Shown here one piece after another: positions 11,601 through 23,600 of a stretch of 64,000 nucleotides of DNA (within the stretch, counting starts at the first letter, position 1; each line of letters starts with the position of its first letter). The position numbers and the translations under genes were made by a program. The notes under the pieces were generated by a model. The model saw nothing but the letters and a program-made list of their open reading frames with translations, was not told the origin of the DNA and made no database searches. Source of the stretch: Nelumbo lutea (Eukaryota > Streptophyta > Magnoliopsida > Proteales > Nelumbonaceae); the NCBI GenBank assembly GCA_022828595.1, contig JAKGHH010000005.1, positions 25,308,193 to 25,372,192 on the forward strand, in the 5' to 3' direction.

Positions 11601-14600
11601 AGTCTATTGGCCACTTATTAATTAACTGCAGCTTTGCCAGAAATCTTTGGCAATTTTTTCTAGATGCATCTCTTGGTGGAAGCTACAGTTGAACTCCTCC
11701 AAGTTCAGTCACTGATTTTGTTGACCAGTGGGTCAAACCAAAGATGGATAAAGAGGAAAGCTCTTTTGGAATGCAGTAATTCATGCTGTTATGTGGGGAA
11801 TCTGGGAACAAAGGAACAGAGGAATTTTTTAGGATAGCTTCTCCTCCTTGGATAGTATTCGTGAGAAGATCTTGTCCAAAATCTTTTCTTGGATGCTGGT
11901 CCACCAGCTCTTTGATCGGGTGAGCAGAGAGGAGTTACAAAGAAATTGGCTGCAGATCTTGTATACTTCCCCTTTCTCTCCAACTATACCAACTCTTCCT
12001 CCCCCAAGTTTGAGAGGAAGAGGAGAGGACTTGCTCATAAAAACGACTATTGAAGAAGCGAAAGAGGAGGGGGAGGAAGGGGGAGGAGAGGAAGGGGGTA
12101 TGGTTGATGAAGAGTAAAAGTGGGCAGGGTGAGAGTGGTGGAGGTGGTGGCAGATAATTAAACTAATTATGTGGACTGTGAGAGGGTAGAAGGAGGGAGA
12201 AAGTAATTTTTTTTTGAGAAACTACAATCCTGATTTGGTACTATTACAAGAGAGTAAGCCGGAAACTTTCAACATGTTCTTGAGGGACGAGATTTGGTGT
12301 TACGGGAATGGAGAATAGGCGAAAATGAATGTGGAGGGTCTCTTGGGAGGATTAGTGGTGTTATGGGATTCCAGAAGTATCAGGAAATTGAGGGTAAAAA
12401 GAGGGAGATATTCCATTTCAATATGTTTTCAGATGGTGGAAGGAGGATGACAATGGGGACTAACAAATGTTTATGGTCCAAATGTAGAAGGGGCAAGGGT
12501 GGAAATGTGGGAGGAATTGGAAGAAGCTAGAGGGGAGTGGGAAGGTCTGTCGTGCCTGGGGGGAGACTTAAGTATAGTCAGAAGAGTAGGGGAGATGAAA
12601 GGGGGGGAGGGGGATGAAAGTGAAAGTGCAGGAATGACGTTTGGGGATTTTGTTAGGAGAAATGGCCTAATTGACCTACCTATTAATGGGTGCAGATATA
12701 CTTGGAAGAATGGACAATCCCCTCCCATATTAAGAAGGCTGGGCAGATTTCTGTATACTGGAGATTGGGTGGTTCACATAGGTGAAGTGATCCAAGAAGC
12801 CTTTCTGTATACTATATCAGATCATAAGCCAGTATTGCTGAGGAAGTTGGTAGTGATTTCAGGCCCAAAACTGTTTAAATTTGAGAATATGTGGATGGAT
12901 AATCCAGATTCCATGGATTGGGTGAAAGAAAAATGGGAGGGTTTCCTAGTTGAGGGATCAACAGGTTTAAAACTGATCAGAAAGTTGCAGCTTCTGAAGG
13001 AGGAGTTAAAGAGATGGAATTTGTCAGTTTTTGGAAATTTGAGGGAGAGAAAAAAAGAGATGTTAGAGAAAATTGCTACTTTAGACAGGATGGAAGAGGG
13101 GGGGGATCTATCTAGAGAAGAAAGAGCAGAGAGAGAGAGAAATTGGAGATGGAGTTGAACCATCTGATTCCTAGTGAGGAGGAATTCTGGAGACAAAAGT
13201 CCAGATTGACTTGGTTAAAAGCAGGTGACAAAAATACATCATTTTTTCATGCATATGCTAGTGCAAAGAGGAGAAGAAATTTAATCTAAAAAATTCAGGT
13301 AGAGGAGGTTGTGGAGGAGTGGTCCGGAATTCAGGAGAAGGTAGTGGATTTCTATAAGAAGCTGTACACTTCAAGAGTATGGAACTGGATGTGGTTAGGG
13401 GAGCTGGTTCCTAGGAAGCTGAGTGAAACTTCAGCTCCCTGGATTGAAAGTAATTTCAGTCTGGAGGAAATCAGTGAAGCCTTAAAAGACATAAATGGGG
13501 ACAAAGCCCCGGGGCCAGATGGCTTCAACCTTACTTTCATAAAGTCTTGCTGGAGCACTTTGGAAAGACTGAAAGAGACTTTAAACTGATGTTGCGGGAA
13601 TTTCATAAAGAGGGAATTTTGGAGAAATCAGCAAATGATACTTTGATATCTTTAATTCCAAAAAAGGAAGAAGCAGTGGATTTGAAGGATTTTAGACCAA
13701 TAAATCTAATTAGCAGCCCATATAAGCTGTTGGCTAAAGTTCTATCAAAAAGATTGAGAAAATTCCTACATGAGGTGGTAGGGGAGTCACAAATGGCATT
13801 CGTGAAAGGAAGACAGGGCCTAGATGGAGTTTTAGTGGCAAGTGAATGCATTGATACGGGATTAAGGAGCAAGAGACCAGGTTTAGTTTGTAAGATTGAC
13901 ATTGAGAAAGCGTGTGATCATGTCGGATGGATTTTTTGGAGGAAGTTCAAAGGTTAATGGGGTTTGGAGAAAGATGGAGATCTTGGATGTTTGCATGCAT
14001 GTCCACGGTCTCATTCTGAATCCTTCTAAATGGCAGTCTCGGAGTTTTTTCAAGCCTCAAGAGGATTGAGGCAGGGAGATCCAATATCCCCTACGCCTTT
14101 TGTTTTAGTTATGGAGATTCTGAATCTACTGTTATGGAGTAGTGGGCAGAGGGGTTTAATCGAGGGTTTTAAGGCAGGAAGGGATGGCCCTTCCATATCT
14201 CATCTGCAGTATGCAGATGACACTTTGATTTTCCTGGATGCTTCAGTGGAACAAGTGTTACATTTAAGGGCAAATTTGGAAAACTTTGAGCTGTTATCAG
14301 GTCTGAAGGTTAATCTCACAAAAAGTGTGGTGAATGGAGTGGGAGCAGTTGAGGAGGAAATTCTGCTTGACTGTGCTAATGCTTTTGAGTGCAGAATTGG
14401 AAAGCTTCCATTCACATATTTGGGCATGCCAATAGGTGTTGCTTCAATTTCCAGTGCCTTATGAAGACCAATAGTGGAGAGAGTAGAAAGGAGGTTGGAT
14501 GGGTGGAAGTCAAAGTATGTCTCATTGGGAGGGAGGATAACATTAATTAAAAGTGTCCTCTCTAGTCTTTCAACTTATTACTTGTCATTGCTGAAAATTC

Positions 14601-17600
14601 CATCTCAGTTGGCCGATAGAATAGAGAAAATACAAAGGGATTTCCTTTGGGAGGGATTGGGAGGGGGGGGGGAGGAAAAATTCCATTTGGTGAGGTGGGA
14701 TAAGGTATGCAGACCAAACAAAGAAGGATAGGGATTAGAAGACTGAGAGTGTTCAGCAGGGCCTTGTTGGGGAAATGGTTATGGAGGTTTGGGTTAGGGA
14801 GAGAGGAGTCGTCCTTGTGGAAGAGGGTGGTGTTGGGGAAATATGGGGTGGTAAGGTTGGGTTGGGAACCTAGAGAGGGTGAGTGTTTGGAAGGGGATTA
14901 TGAGTTTTAATGGGGAATTCAGAAGCCTGATAAGCTTCTCAGTAGGAGATGGTTCAAGAATCAGGTTTTGGGAGGATGATTGGAGTGGGGTAGGCAAGCG
15001 GATGGAGTTGTGCCCAAGATTGTATAAGCTGGCCGAGGCTGAAACTACTATTAGTAGCTGCTATGAAAGAAGAGATCAGTTGATATGGAGTTCAAAATTC
15101 AGGTGGCCTTTGCTGGATAGAGAGGTGGAGTGCATAAATTTGTTAGGAAAATTAAATGAGGTGAAGGTTTCTCTTCAGAGTAGGGATGGGCTCTGGACCT
15201 CTGGTGGAAGGAGTGCTCAAATGGCAAATTTCCAGTGAAGTCATGTCTAGCACTTTGCAGAAACAGTTTGAATCCTCCAGTCAGAGGGAGTATGGGGAAA
15301 TCTGGTTCCTCCAAGGGTAGAAGCATTTACTTGGCTTCTGGCGATGGACAGTATTCTAACAGTGGATCATCTAAAATCAAGAGGCTTCAGCATAGATAAC
15401 AGGTGCTGTCTTTGCGAGGAACAAGAAGAGAATGTCAGACATCTGTTTATCAAATGCAAGTATGCCGATTTCCTATGAAGACTGTTCACCAAAATGTTTG
15501 GGGTACCTGACTTTCTGCCAAATTCTGCTTCAGAAATCTTTTCTGCTTGGCCGAAGTTAGGAGGTTCCAAGAAGTCTAAGGTGTTTTTGAGCTGCATACC
15601 CTTTGCAATATGTTGGAACTTGTGGAAGGAGAGGAATAGAAGAATTTTTGAAGGCAAATTCTATAACATGGATAGGATTGTGGCTACTGTAAGCAAGTCG
15701 ATTGCCGATTGAGTTATGGTTCATCCTGAGTTCAGATATATTGATAGAAGGGATCTGGGGAGGGAAATTTATGGCAAGTGTTGGAAATTCAGATTTGTAA
15801 TCTGGAAAATGTGTATTGAGTTTGGATCCTACGTTCTTGGTTGTAATGGGTGATTACTCATCACCTTCTTGTATTTTCTTTTATTTTAATGAAATTTTCG
15901 TTTTTTACCTATAAAAAAAGTAGGGACTGTGATTACCTTTGCAGTTTGATGGCAGTTTTAGAAGGTCGCTGCTTCCTCCATCAGCAGCTTGAATAGGGGG
16001 TACTGCTAGAAACTCTACTAGAGACATCTTGTGGGCCTTTAGTGGCCCGGTTCAAGCTGCAGATGCCTTTGAAGCAGAAGTCCGCTCCCTTTGAAGGCTT
16101 AAGGTTTGCTAAGAGGCTCCATTTCGGTTCATTAGCAGTAGGAAACTCAAGAATTACCATTAAGTGGGCAAAATTTTCAGATGAGGGACCGTGTAGTCTA
16201 GCTCACCTCATTGCTGAAATTCATGAGCTTTCTTCTCTGTTGGACTGCACCTTTAGATGGATTCCCCAGGAGATCAATTGAACAGCAGATGTTTTAGCTA
16301 AGCAAGGTTTGGGAAGGGATTTTTTGTATAGTGCTAACTCTTTGCCATCTTAGTTTGATACAAGCTCTTCTTTTTGTGCTTTTTTGGCCTGTTTGTACAT
16401 CTCTTGTGTACATCCCTCCCCTCTTTTTTGAATATAAGTTATCTTTCTCTTCAAAAAAATTAGAGAGGCGCTTTCCACAATCATCTTCCCTAATCAAGGT
16501 GCCTTTGTAAAGAGTAGACAAATTGTAGACCAAATCTTAATTGCTAATGAGAGTGGAAGATTTGAAAAGAAATGGGAAGAAAGGGTTTGGTTTGCAAACT
16601 GGATCTTGAAAAGGCGTATGGTTTGGTGGATTGGTCTCTCTTGATGGAAGTGTTAAGAGTCTTTTGGTTTCAGGCAGAGGTGGTGTAAATGGGTGAAGGG
16701 GTGTATTGACACATGCCACTACTCTATCTTGGTGAATGGTGGGGTGGTGGACCACTTTTCGGCTACTAGAGGTATTAGGCAAGGGGACCTCCTTTCTTCC
16801 TTGATTGCTGAGGTTTTGGGGGGAGGCTAATAGAAAGGACAAACTCTAGGAGTCTGGTAAGAGGACGAAGAGTAGGAAGGGATAGGGTTCTAGTGAAGGT
16901 TCAAAGTATCGGAAACGCAAGGTGTATCAGAAAGACAATTTTAAGAGACGTATCGGATACGTTTTTGATACGCATGGATACATCCAATTCTTTTCATTCT
17001 TTGGCTAATGGGAAGAACTGAAAAAAAAAATCCTTTTTAGGCTTGTGATAGATGGGTTGGAAACTACTTTGCCTTCTGGCATGTCTAATGCTATTGTCGA
17101 GCATTTCAAAGTGATCAATGGAGTTTCACTGCCCCCTGGACCACATGTGAAGGTCTAGATTGGCGTTGCCTTTTAACAAACATCGCATATTTATTGACTT
17201 ACTAGAAAGGCCTTTTGAATAACAGAAGAAAAGATTCTGAAGGCTATTTTGCTAGATATTAACCAAGCTCCTGGTCTAAACGGATTGACATTGAGATTCT
17301 ATCAAGAGTGTTGGGAGATTATTAAAAGGGATTTTTGTTAGGTGATGTTAGGATTCCATGAAGGAGGGATCATTAGCATTGATGCCAATGCCTTTATATC
17401 TTTTATTCCTAAGAGGCCATATGCTTCTCACCCTCGGAATTTTAGGTCCACCAGTCTAGTGAGGAATGTTTTCAAGCTCATATTGAAATTTCTCTCTACA
17501 GAAGCCAAATTTTACCAGTTTATAATGATGTCATCAGTGGTGAAGGCCCTTGAATTCTATCATTATTTCTTCTAGTGCTATGCTCACCATAACCAAGTCA

Positions 17601-20600
17601 ACTGCTTCAATTGATTTCTCCTTGCTGCAAATTGCATTGCTTTGTTCCCAGACAAACCATTGACTAGCAGCTCTTGTGCATCTCTACACTTTTTTCCCTC
17701 TTAGTATTTTTTTCCCAGGGGGTGGGGAGGGAAGATTGAAAACTGAATAATTGTTCCATCTCTAATGGCTTCACCTATCCTGCACTAAGCAAGGAAAAGT
17801 ATTGGTTCCAAATACCTGAGACAAAGTCACAGGAGACTTGCAAATGGAGAATCAACAGAAAATGGTCTTGAACTGGATGCACCTATAGAATGAAAGGGTC
17901 CATAAAGATATTCTCCTTTGGAGGGATTCCCTACACAAGTCCTTCGGACATGCATCGTTTGCTATTAGAAATGTGAAATTCTTTGTGTGAAGCAATGGAG
18001 ATTTTATTAATGGCATTTCAACATGTGTTTATATTAGTTAGTTGCGTGTTGTGAGTCCTCAAAATTAATGCTTAACTAAGAACTATTGTAATATCCAATA
18101 TCTTGACCATTGAGCATCTACTTGCATTTGGATGCATCCCTGTGGCAACCATTTTCTAGACCTCTTCTTAATCATAATGGGTGTAACAGATTGGATGATC
18201 CTCTTATGTGGGGGTTCAAGGGATTCCCGTCGGCAGATGCAAAACTGGCACGATGGGTACTGGCAGCTGAAGACATATGCTTCAAAAATGTGGTTATTAC
18301 GTATTTCTTCCGTCTTGGTATTGATTCTCTTGCTCTGTTGTACAATTTTTATTTGTTGATTTCATACCTTACAAATCATTCCCCCTTCCTTGGAGCCTAG
18401 CAAGTCTTAGGTGCTGTTTGTTACATCTGACTCTGATCTCTGAAATGAAAAAGAAGTTTTTGTACTCTGAATGGCAGAATATACATTTCTACTTTTCTGT
18501 ACCTCTGAATTGGATTGAAGTATCTGAATGTTTGAATGTTGTCAACTCTGGAAATGGTCTATTTTGCATATGTACCTCTCTGATTGTATATCAATTATGT
18601 TTGTTTGATAAAGTCTAAATTCTGTAATATCTGAAATGTCTTTGCCTGCCTACTCGCATACAATAAATACTATTTACAGATTTTTTTAGATCTAAGGTCC
18701 ATATAAAACCTATAAATTAACATTTATTTTTTGATCTGCAAGAAAAATCTTATTAAATACATTAATTGGTGAAAACAGGTCAATAGTTAATACATCAGAT
18801 TGGGCTCCAGCCACCCAGAAAGACTGTAGACATTAACCAAACCCAAACCCCAAACAAAGTTACACTGATACAATAGTGTCCAAAACAACTTTTGTCTATA
18901 GACCCCCTGTTTTGCTTAAGTATCAGCCATCCCATTTGCACTCTTTTTTTGATCAATCATTTGCAGTCCTTCTTACCCAATTAAAAGTAATGATCAACTC
19001 CTTTGACAGGCTCTCTATTTACCTGAAAGCATGCCTATAAATCCATGGCACAAGATGCTTACTACTGGCCCAAGAAACAACCCGTTTTGACTCTCCTTGT
19101 ACTTCCAACTGTTGGAAGTTTGATTTCTTAGCAAGTCTTAAGCCTTGCAACAATGCCATCAATTCAGCCTTTAGTGAGTCTCCCAACCCTAAAGGTCCCA
19201 AAAACTTTTTTTTTTTGAAGAGTAAAAATAAAATTTCATTAAAAAGAAAAAGAAATACAACAGAAAGGTGATAAGACAGCACCCAAAGAAAATGCACAAC
19301 CAAAGGATCCAGCAACCAGACTTCAATGTCCCCATAATAAAACCCAAAAACCACACAACTTACAAACATAAAGATTCACCCAACCAGTTCCGAGCAAAGG
19401 CCAAGGAAAAGACCCAAAAAAGAACCCCCATGAATCAAGAGTTATGTAAATTTAAGTTTCTTGACACTTTAGACTTCAGAGAAGGTAAAGTGCCTCTCCT
19501 TTGTGAAATTCACAAGCATCAATGCTCAATAAGAAAAAGTCAGAAGAGTCAATTAGACCTGAGTATTCAACCACCACCTTCTGGGTGTTGGTAGGGAGAA
19601 CATCTGTCAATGTTCATCTTAAACTGATTCAATTCGGGAGGGCTTCAAGACACCTCTGAAGTATTATATATAGGAGATAATCACATTATACAGTGCTAGT
19701 TCTGTAATACAGTGGCCATGTTGATTCTTTTTAACTCATTGCCTATGAGTTTTTTATTAGATAAGGGTGCTTTAGTTATGTTAATTATGCTTCTCATTGA
19801 TGAGATCTCTGTTTTAATGGTATTCATATTCTGCCTTGTTAAGTGCGACAATTAATTTGCATGAATTAAAATTTCCTGGACATTTTGCCCATCTTACCTA
19901 ATGGACCTTAACAGATATAAGTTCTGAATATTTGCATTGATCTGGAACTTTTGTTCATTATGTTTCAGTAAATTGATGTTCATTATGTTGTCTTATATGA
20001 GAAATGAATCTCTGAGGTGGTAGTAAACTGCACAGGAAAATGCATACCCATAAGGAGGGGTGCAGGAATTTATCAGGAACACATGAATGAAGCTCTTGAT
20101 CGCTTGAGTGATGGCGCCTGGGTACATTCTTATCCTGTGATTTTTACACCTTTCAATATGGAATATTGTTTTCTTGCAAGGGAATCAAAGGTAGCTGTCT
20201 GCCAGATTCTTTCAATGTGGTACTTGTGGGCCTTTGATTTGACCTACTTTATGAATCTCATGTGCAAATAAATGTCAAGATAGCAAACCTACTGGGTGAG
20301 TTTTATCAAATGGTTGCAATCTATGGTGGATCCATGCTGCCTCTTCATTGCCACTTGTATCAGATTGTGGGTGGTCAAATATCATTTGTTAGTAGATGAA
20401 CTCTCTCTCCAAGATCTCTAGACCTTTATCCATGCATATCTTTCACCAGCTCAAGTAATCATATATTAGATGCTTAATGAGTCCCATCATGGAATTGTCT
20501 ATGCAAATACCTCTACGCATTTGATAGACTATTATTAAGCAATGCATGATTGGATAGGTTCCACTATTGATTATTCTAGAACTTTGGTCTTATGATAGTG

Positions 20601-23600
20601 AAGTCCTCAAGCTTTTTGTTGTCTCCAAGGAGCAGTTGCATACATTTCCAGAAGGAAAAGTGTCACAAGAAGATAAGCCTATCAGGCGGTTAAAATGGGG
20701 AACTGCCAGCCTTATTGAACGTGCACCAGTAACACCAATAGTTTTGCCAATTGTGCATCATGGTTTTGAAAAGGTATCGGTGTTCATAATCTGCTCAGTT
20801 CTCTTTTAGATGCTGGTTCATTATATTGGCAATCACTCTTGGGAGTCCAATAGGACCAGTACTTCGTTTTCTGCCTCTGATGAACCCCAACAAATTCTGA
20901 TTTCCATGATTGGTTAGTAGATCAAATCTTAGGCATCCTTCAGATTACTGTTTCAAGATAGTGAGCTTGGTGCATTTGCAGCAGGAAAGGGATTGGCAAT
21001 TCAACTACTTTTTGTTCTCTCTGGATTGTGTATTATTTCTAATTCTAGAAAGAGTGTCCATCTTGAAGGTTGACTTCATTTACATATAAAGAAAAAAAAG
21101 ACTTCATTCACATTTTAAGTTTGTGATTAGGTAAAAAATGGATAACAAAAATGGAGATTAAAATCTTTGTATTCAGCCTATTACGGTTCTGTTTTGGCTT
21201 GATAATATAAATTGGTGTCTGGTTTTTTATATACACCTGCAGCTTGGGGTGGAGGTATATAGGGAATTTTATGGTATAATAATTAATATCTTTGTATTTA
21301 GTCTATCACAGATTGATAACTGGACCGCATTGGCATTTATAGTAATTCCTCTCATTGTTCATCACCATCATCATCATCCATGCCATATCCCAACTAAATT
21401 TCTCTCGTTGTTATTTATAATAATTGTCATAATTACTATTTATAGTAAAAAACGACTTGGTATTTTTAGTAATTCTGGTTTATTATATACAGTAGAACTA
21501 GAAGGGTGCCAAAGTTTTGTAAGGAGGTTTCTACCTCTTCTGAAGTTTAAATACAAGTAGGACTTAAGAGTCCAAGTAGGGAATGCTAATTTGGCTCTAT
21601 AAAAGAATGACAACAGGTCTTGCAGAGAGCAGAACTCAATTTTTTCTATTTCTACCATAGTCAACAGCCATAGAAGTTATTCTTGCTTCCTCTTCTATTT
21701 TATCCTCTTATTTGCTTCTTAGACTGTGCCTCAAGCCTATTGTTGTATGCTAGAAATTTTCTGCTTCACATTTTGTACAAGTTTCGCTACCTTTTCTTTT
21801 AAACCAAACACAGAGTTAGTTACTTGGGCCCCATTTGGCATCAATTCTGGAAAATTCTCATTCCTAGAATTTTCCAGAAAAGATGAATTTTGGATTTTTC
21901 ATATTCCGAAAAACATTGTAGGCATTTGGCACTTCCTATTTTCTCCTCTATTTTTCTGCAACTCAACCAAGCTAAAATAGTCTGATCATTCCACCATCCC
22001 TCTCTCTCTCTTCTTCTTCTTCTTCCTTTCTCTGGCCTCTTCATTTTTTTTTCTTTCTTTGCTTTGTTGTTTGTGATTAAAACAAAGGATAGACGGGGAT
22101 AAAAAAACATCTATGAGAAACAATGTTGCCAATGATTGACAATTGCTAACCCGGTTCTCACCATCACAATAGTCCAATGGGGATAAACTCTAAACATGTA
22201 TTTCTTACCAGCAATGGCTGTTAGACTGGTTTTCATCACTCACAGGTAGGGGTGTATTTGAGATGAGCCGAGCCGAATATCTGGCCATTCGAGCTCAGCT
22301 TGCCAGAATACTATGAGGCTTGAGCTTGAATTTGGATTGACTCAAGCTCGCAAGTTCAAGCTTGACTAGGAACTAAATTTCTTACAAAAGTAAAAAAGTA
22401 TACATATTTTGTTATTTTACAGATAAAAACTTAAGGATTATATATTGTTTTTATGTGTTATATATTATTTTATATGTATGTATGTCCACCCCTAGTCACA
22501 GGCATTGAACTCAACTGTAACATAATTTAGTGACACAAAGGGTTTGGGCCTTTGGGGTCTTTCAAGAGCAAAACAATGTTGGGCAAACTGGTATGAAACC
22601 AGTTACGGAATGAAAAACTAGCAATGTGATCAGACATAAGGGTTTTGGGTGTTTTCATCTTTTTGTGAAATTACCAATTTCACCCTGCTTTCACGTGTGC
22701 CATAAGTATATGTGTTTATTTTACTTAAAAGAATGTAGCGAGAATCGTTGCGTCGTGAGAGTTGAATTCTCAAAAGTTGGATTTTTTTTACTTCTAAAAA
22801 ATGGGCCTTTGGGTGTGTTTTCTATTCTGAGTAGAATCAGATTTTTAAAAATTGCACAACCAAATGTCTTCTAGTGAGAATGACCAGAACTGATTCTTTG
22901 GAGTGATGCCAAACGGGACCTTAGCAACCAAATGGAGCCTTGAGTTCTTCACATGGTTAGTTTTTTTTCAAGATCTGACTAAGGTGGCATTTGATAGCAC
23001 TTTCAGAACTTGCTTTTCGGAGGTAAGGGGTGTTTGTGATCATGTTTACTTCTAACGTCTAATAAGAGAAAAGACATCTGAAATGGTAAGACCTGATCTC
23101 GGGTCTTAGTAGAATCAAACACATTTTAGTGGTGATGAAATGATGTTAATGCCCTCATTACTACCATCTATTATTAAATATTTTTTATGAATTAAATAAT
23201 AAATAGTATTATTTTTATTTAAATAAGCGATAATATTTATTGTGCAGTGATTACCTAGATCAGCTACAGTCTAGCTGATTATTTTGCTAAACAAGGGGGT
23301 CAATAGAGGGAATTGTTTTTGGGCACACATGTAACTGTAAGAATATGGCTCTGGTATTGTCCTAGGAGTTTGGGGTAGCCAAGGCCACTCATATTGTAAA
23401 TTTTCTTCCTAAATTTATAAAAGAATTTTTCTGTTTCTGATAAAGAATAAGTGATAGTATTTATTTAATAATAATAATTATAATATTTTTATTATTTATA
23501 ATATTATCAAACAGTCTATTTCCAGTGGTAAAATATTTCACTTCACAGTTTCAGATGTTGGAGAATTGCTCCAACTCAAACAATCTTATCCTTTCAAAGC

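Larger units (their letters stand above)
11996..15918 (+). mobile_element. LINE D (lineage without RNase H), innermost of the nest
   Basis: The element is about 3.9 kb, truncated in the 3' part of ORF1. It has endonuclease from ATG 12169, RT 13160-14900, zf-RVT to about 15710, then a 3' UTR ending ttttaatgaaattttcg and a short A-run at 15918. No RNase H domain follows zf-RVT, unlike LINEs A, C and E. It splits LINE C between linker and RNase H. It is better preserved than its hosts, consistent with being the youngest. Confidence 0.8.
11096..16459 (+). mobile_element. LINE C (5'-truncated, RNase H type) inserted in LINE B and split by LINE D
   Basis: The left part (11096-11995) holds the region before zf-RVT ([20 protein letters not shown]), the zf-RVT segment and [12 protein letters not shown]. 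The right part (15919-16459) holds the RNase H domain and a 3' end with gaatataagttatctttctc then tcaaaaaaa. The two halves are separated by LINE D, which carries its own 3' end. LINE C sits exactly between the two halves of the LINE B RT. Its TSD could not be defined. Confidence 0.75.
6420..16898 (+). mobile_element. LINE B, interrupted by a foldback element, a LINE tail and LINE C
   Basis: The element is followed through its insertions by comparison with LINE E: 5'/ORF1 region 6450-8620, endonuclease 8634-9319 and 10141-10448, RT 10553-11095, and more RT at 16460-16898. The second RT part ([18 protein letters not shown], then [16 protein letters not shown]) continues where the first stops ([13 protein letters not shown]). 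It has many stop codons and shifts. Its right end is lost at a palindromic MITE fragment near 16900. It is the outermost shell of the nest in intron 1. Confidence 0.78.

Noticed and set aside
20017..20271. Single-exon gene at 20017-20271
   Set aside because: It is exon 3 of the acyltransferase read through its donor; the part after GTACAT has no conservation.
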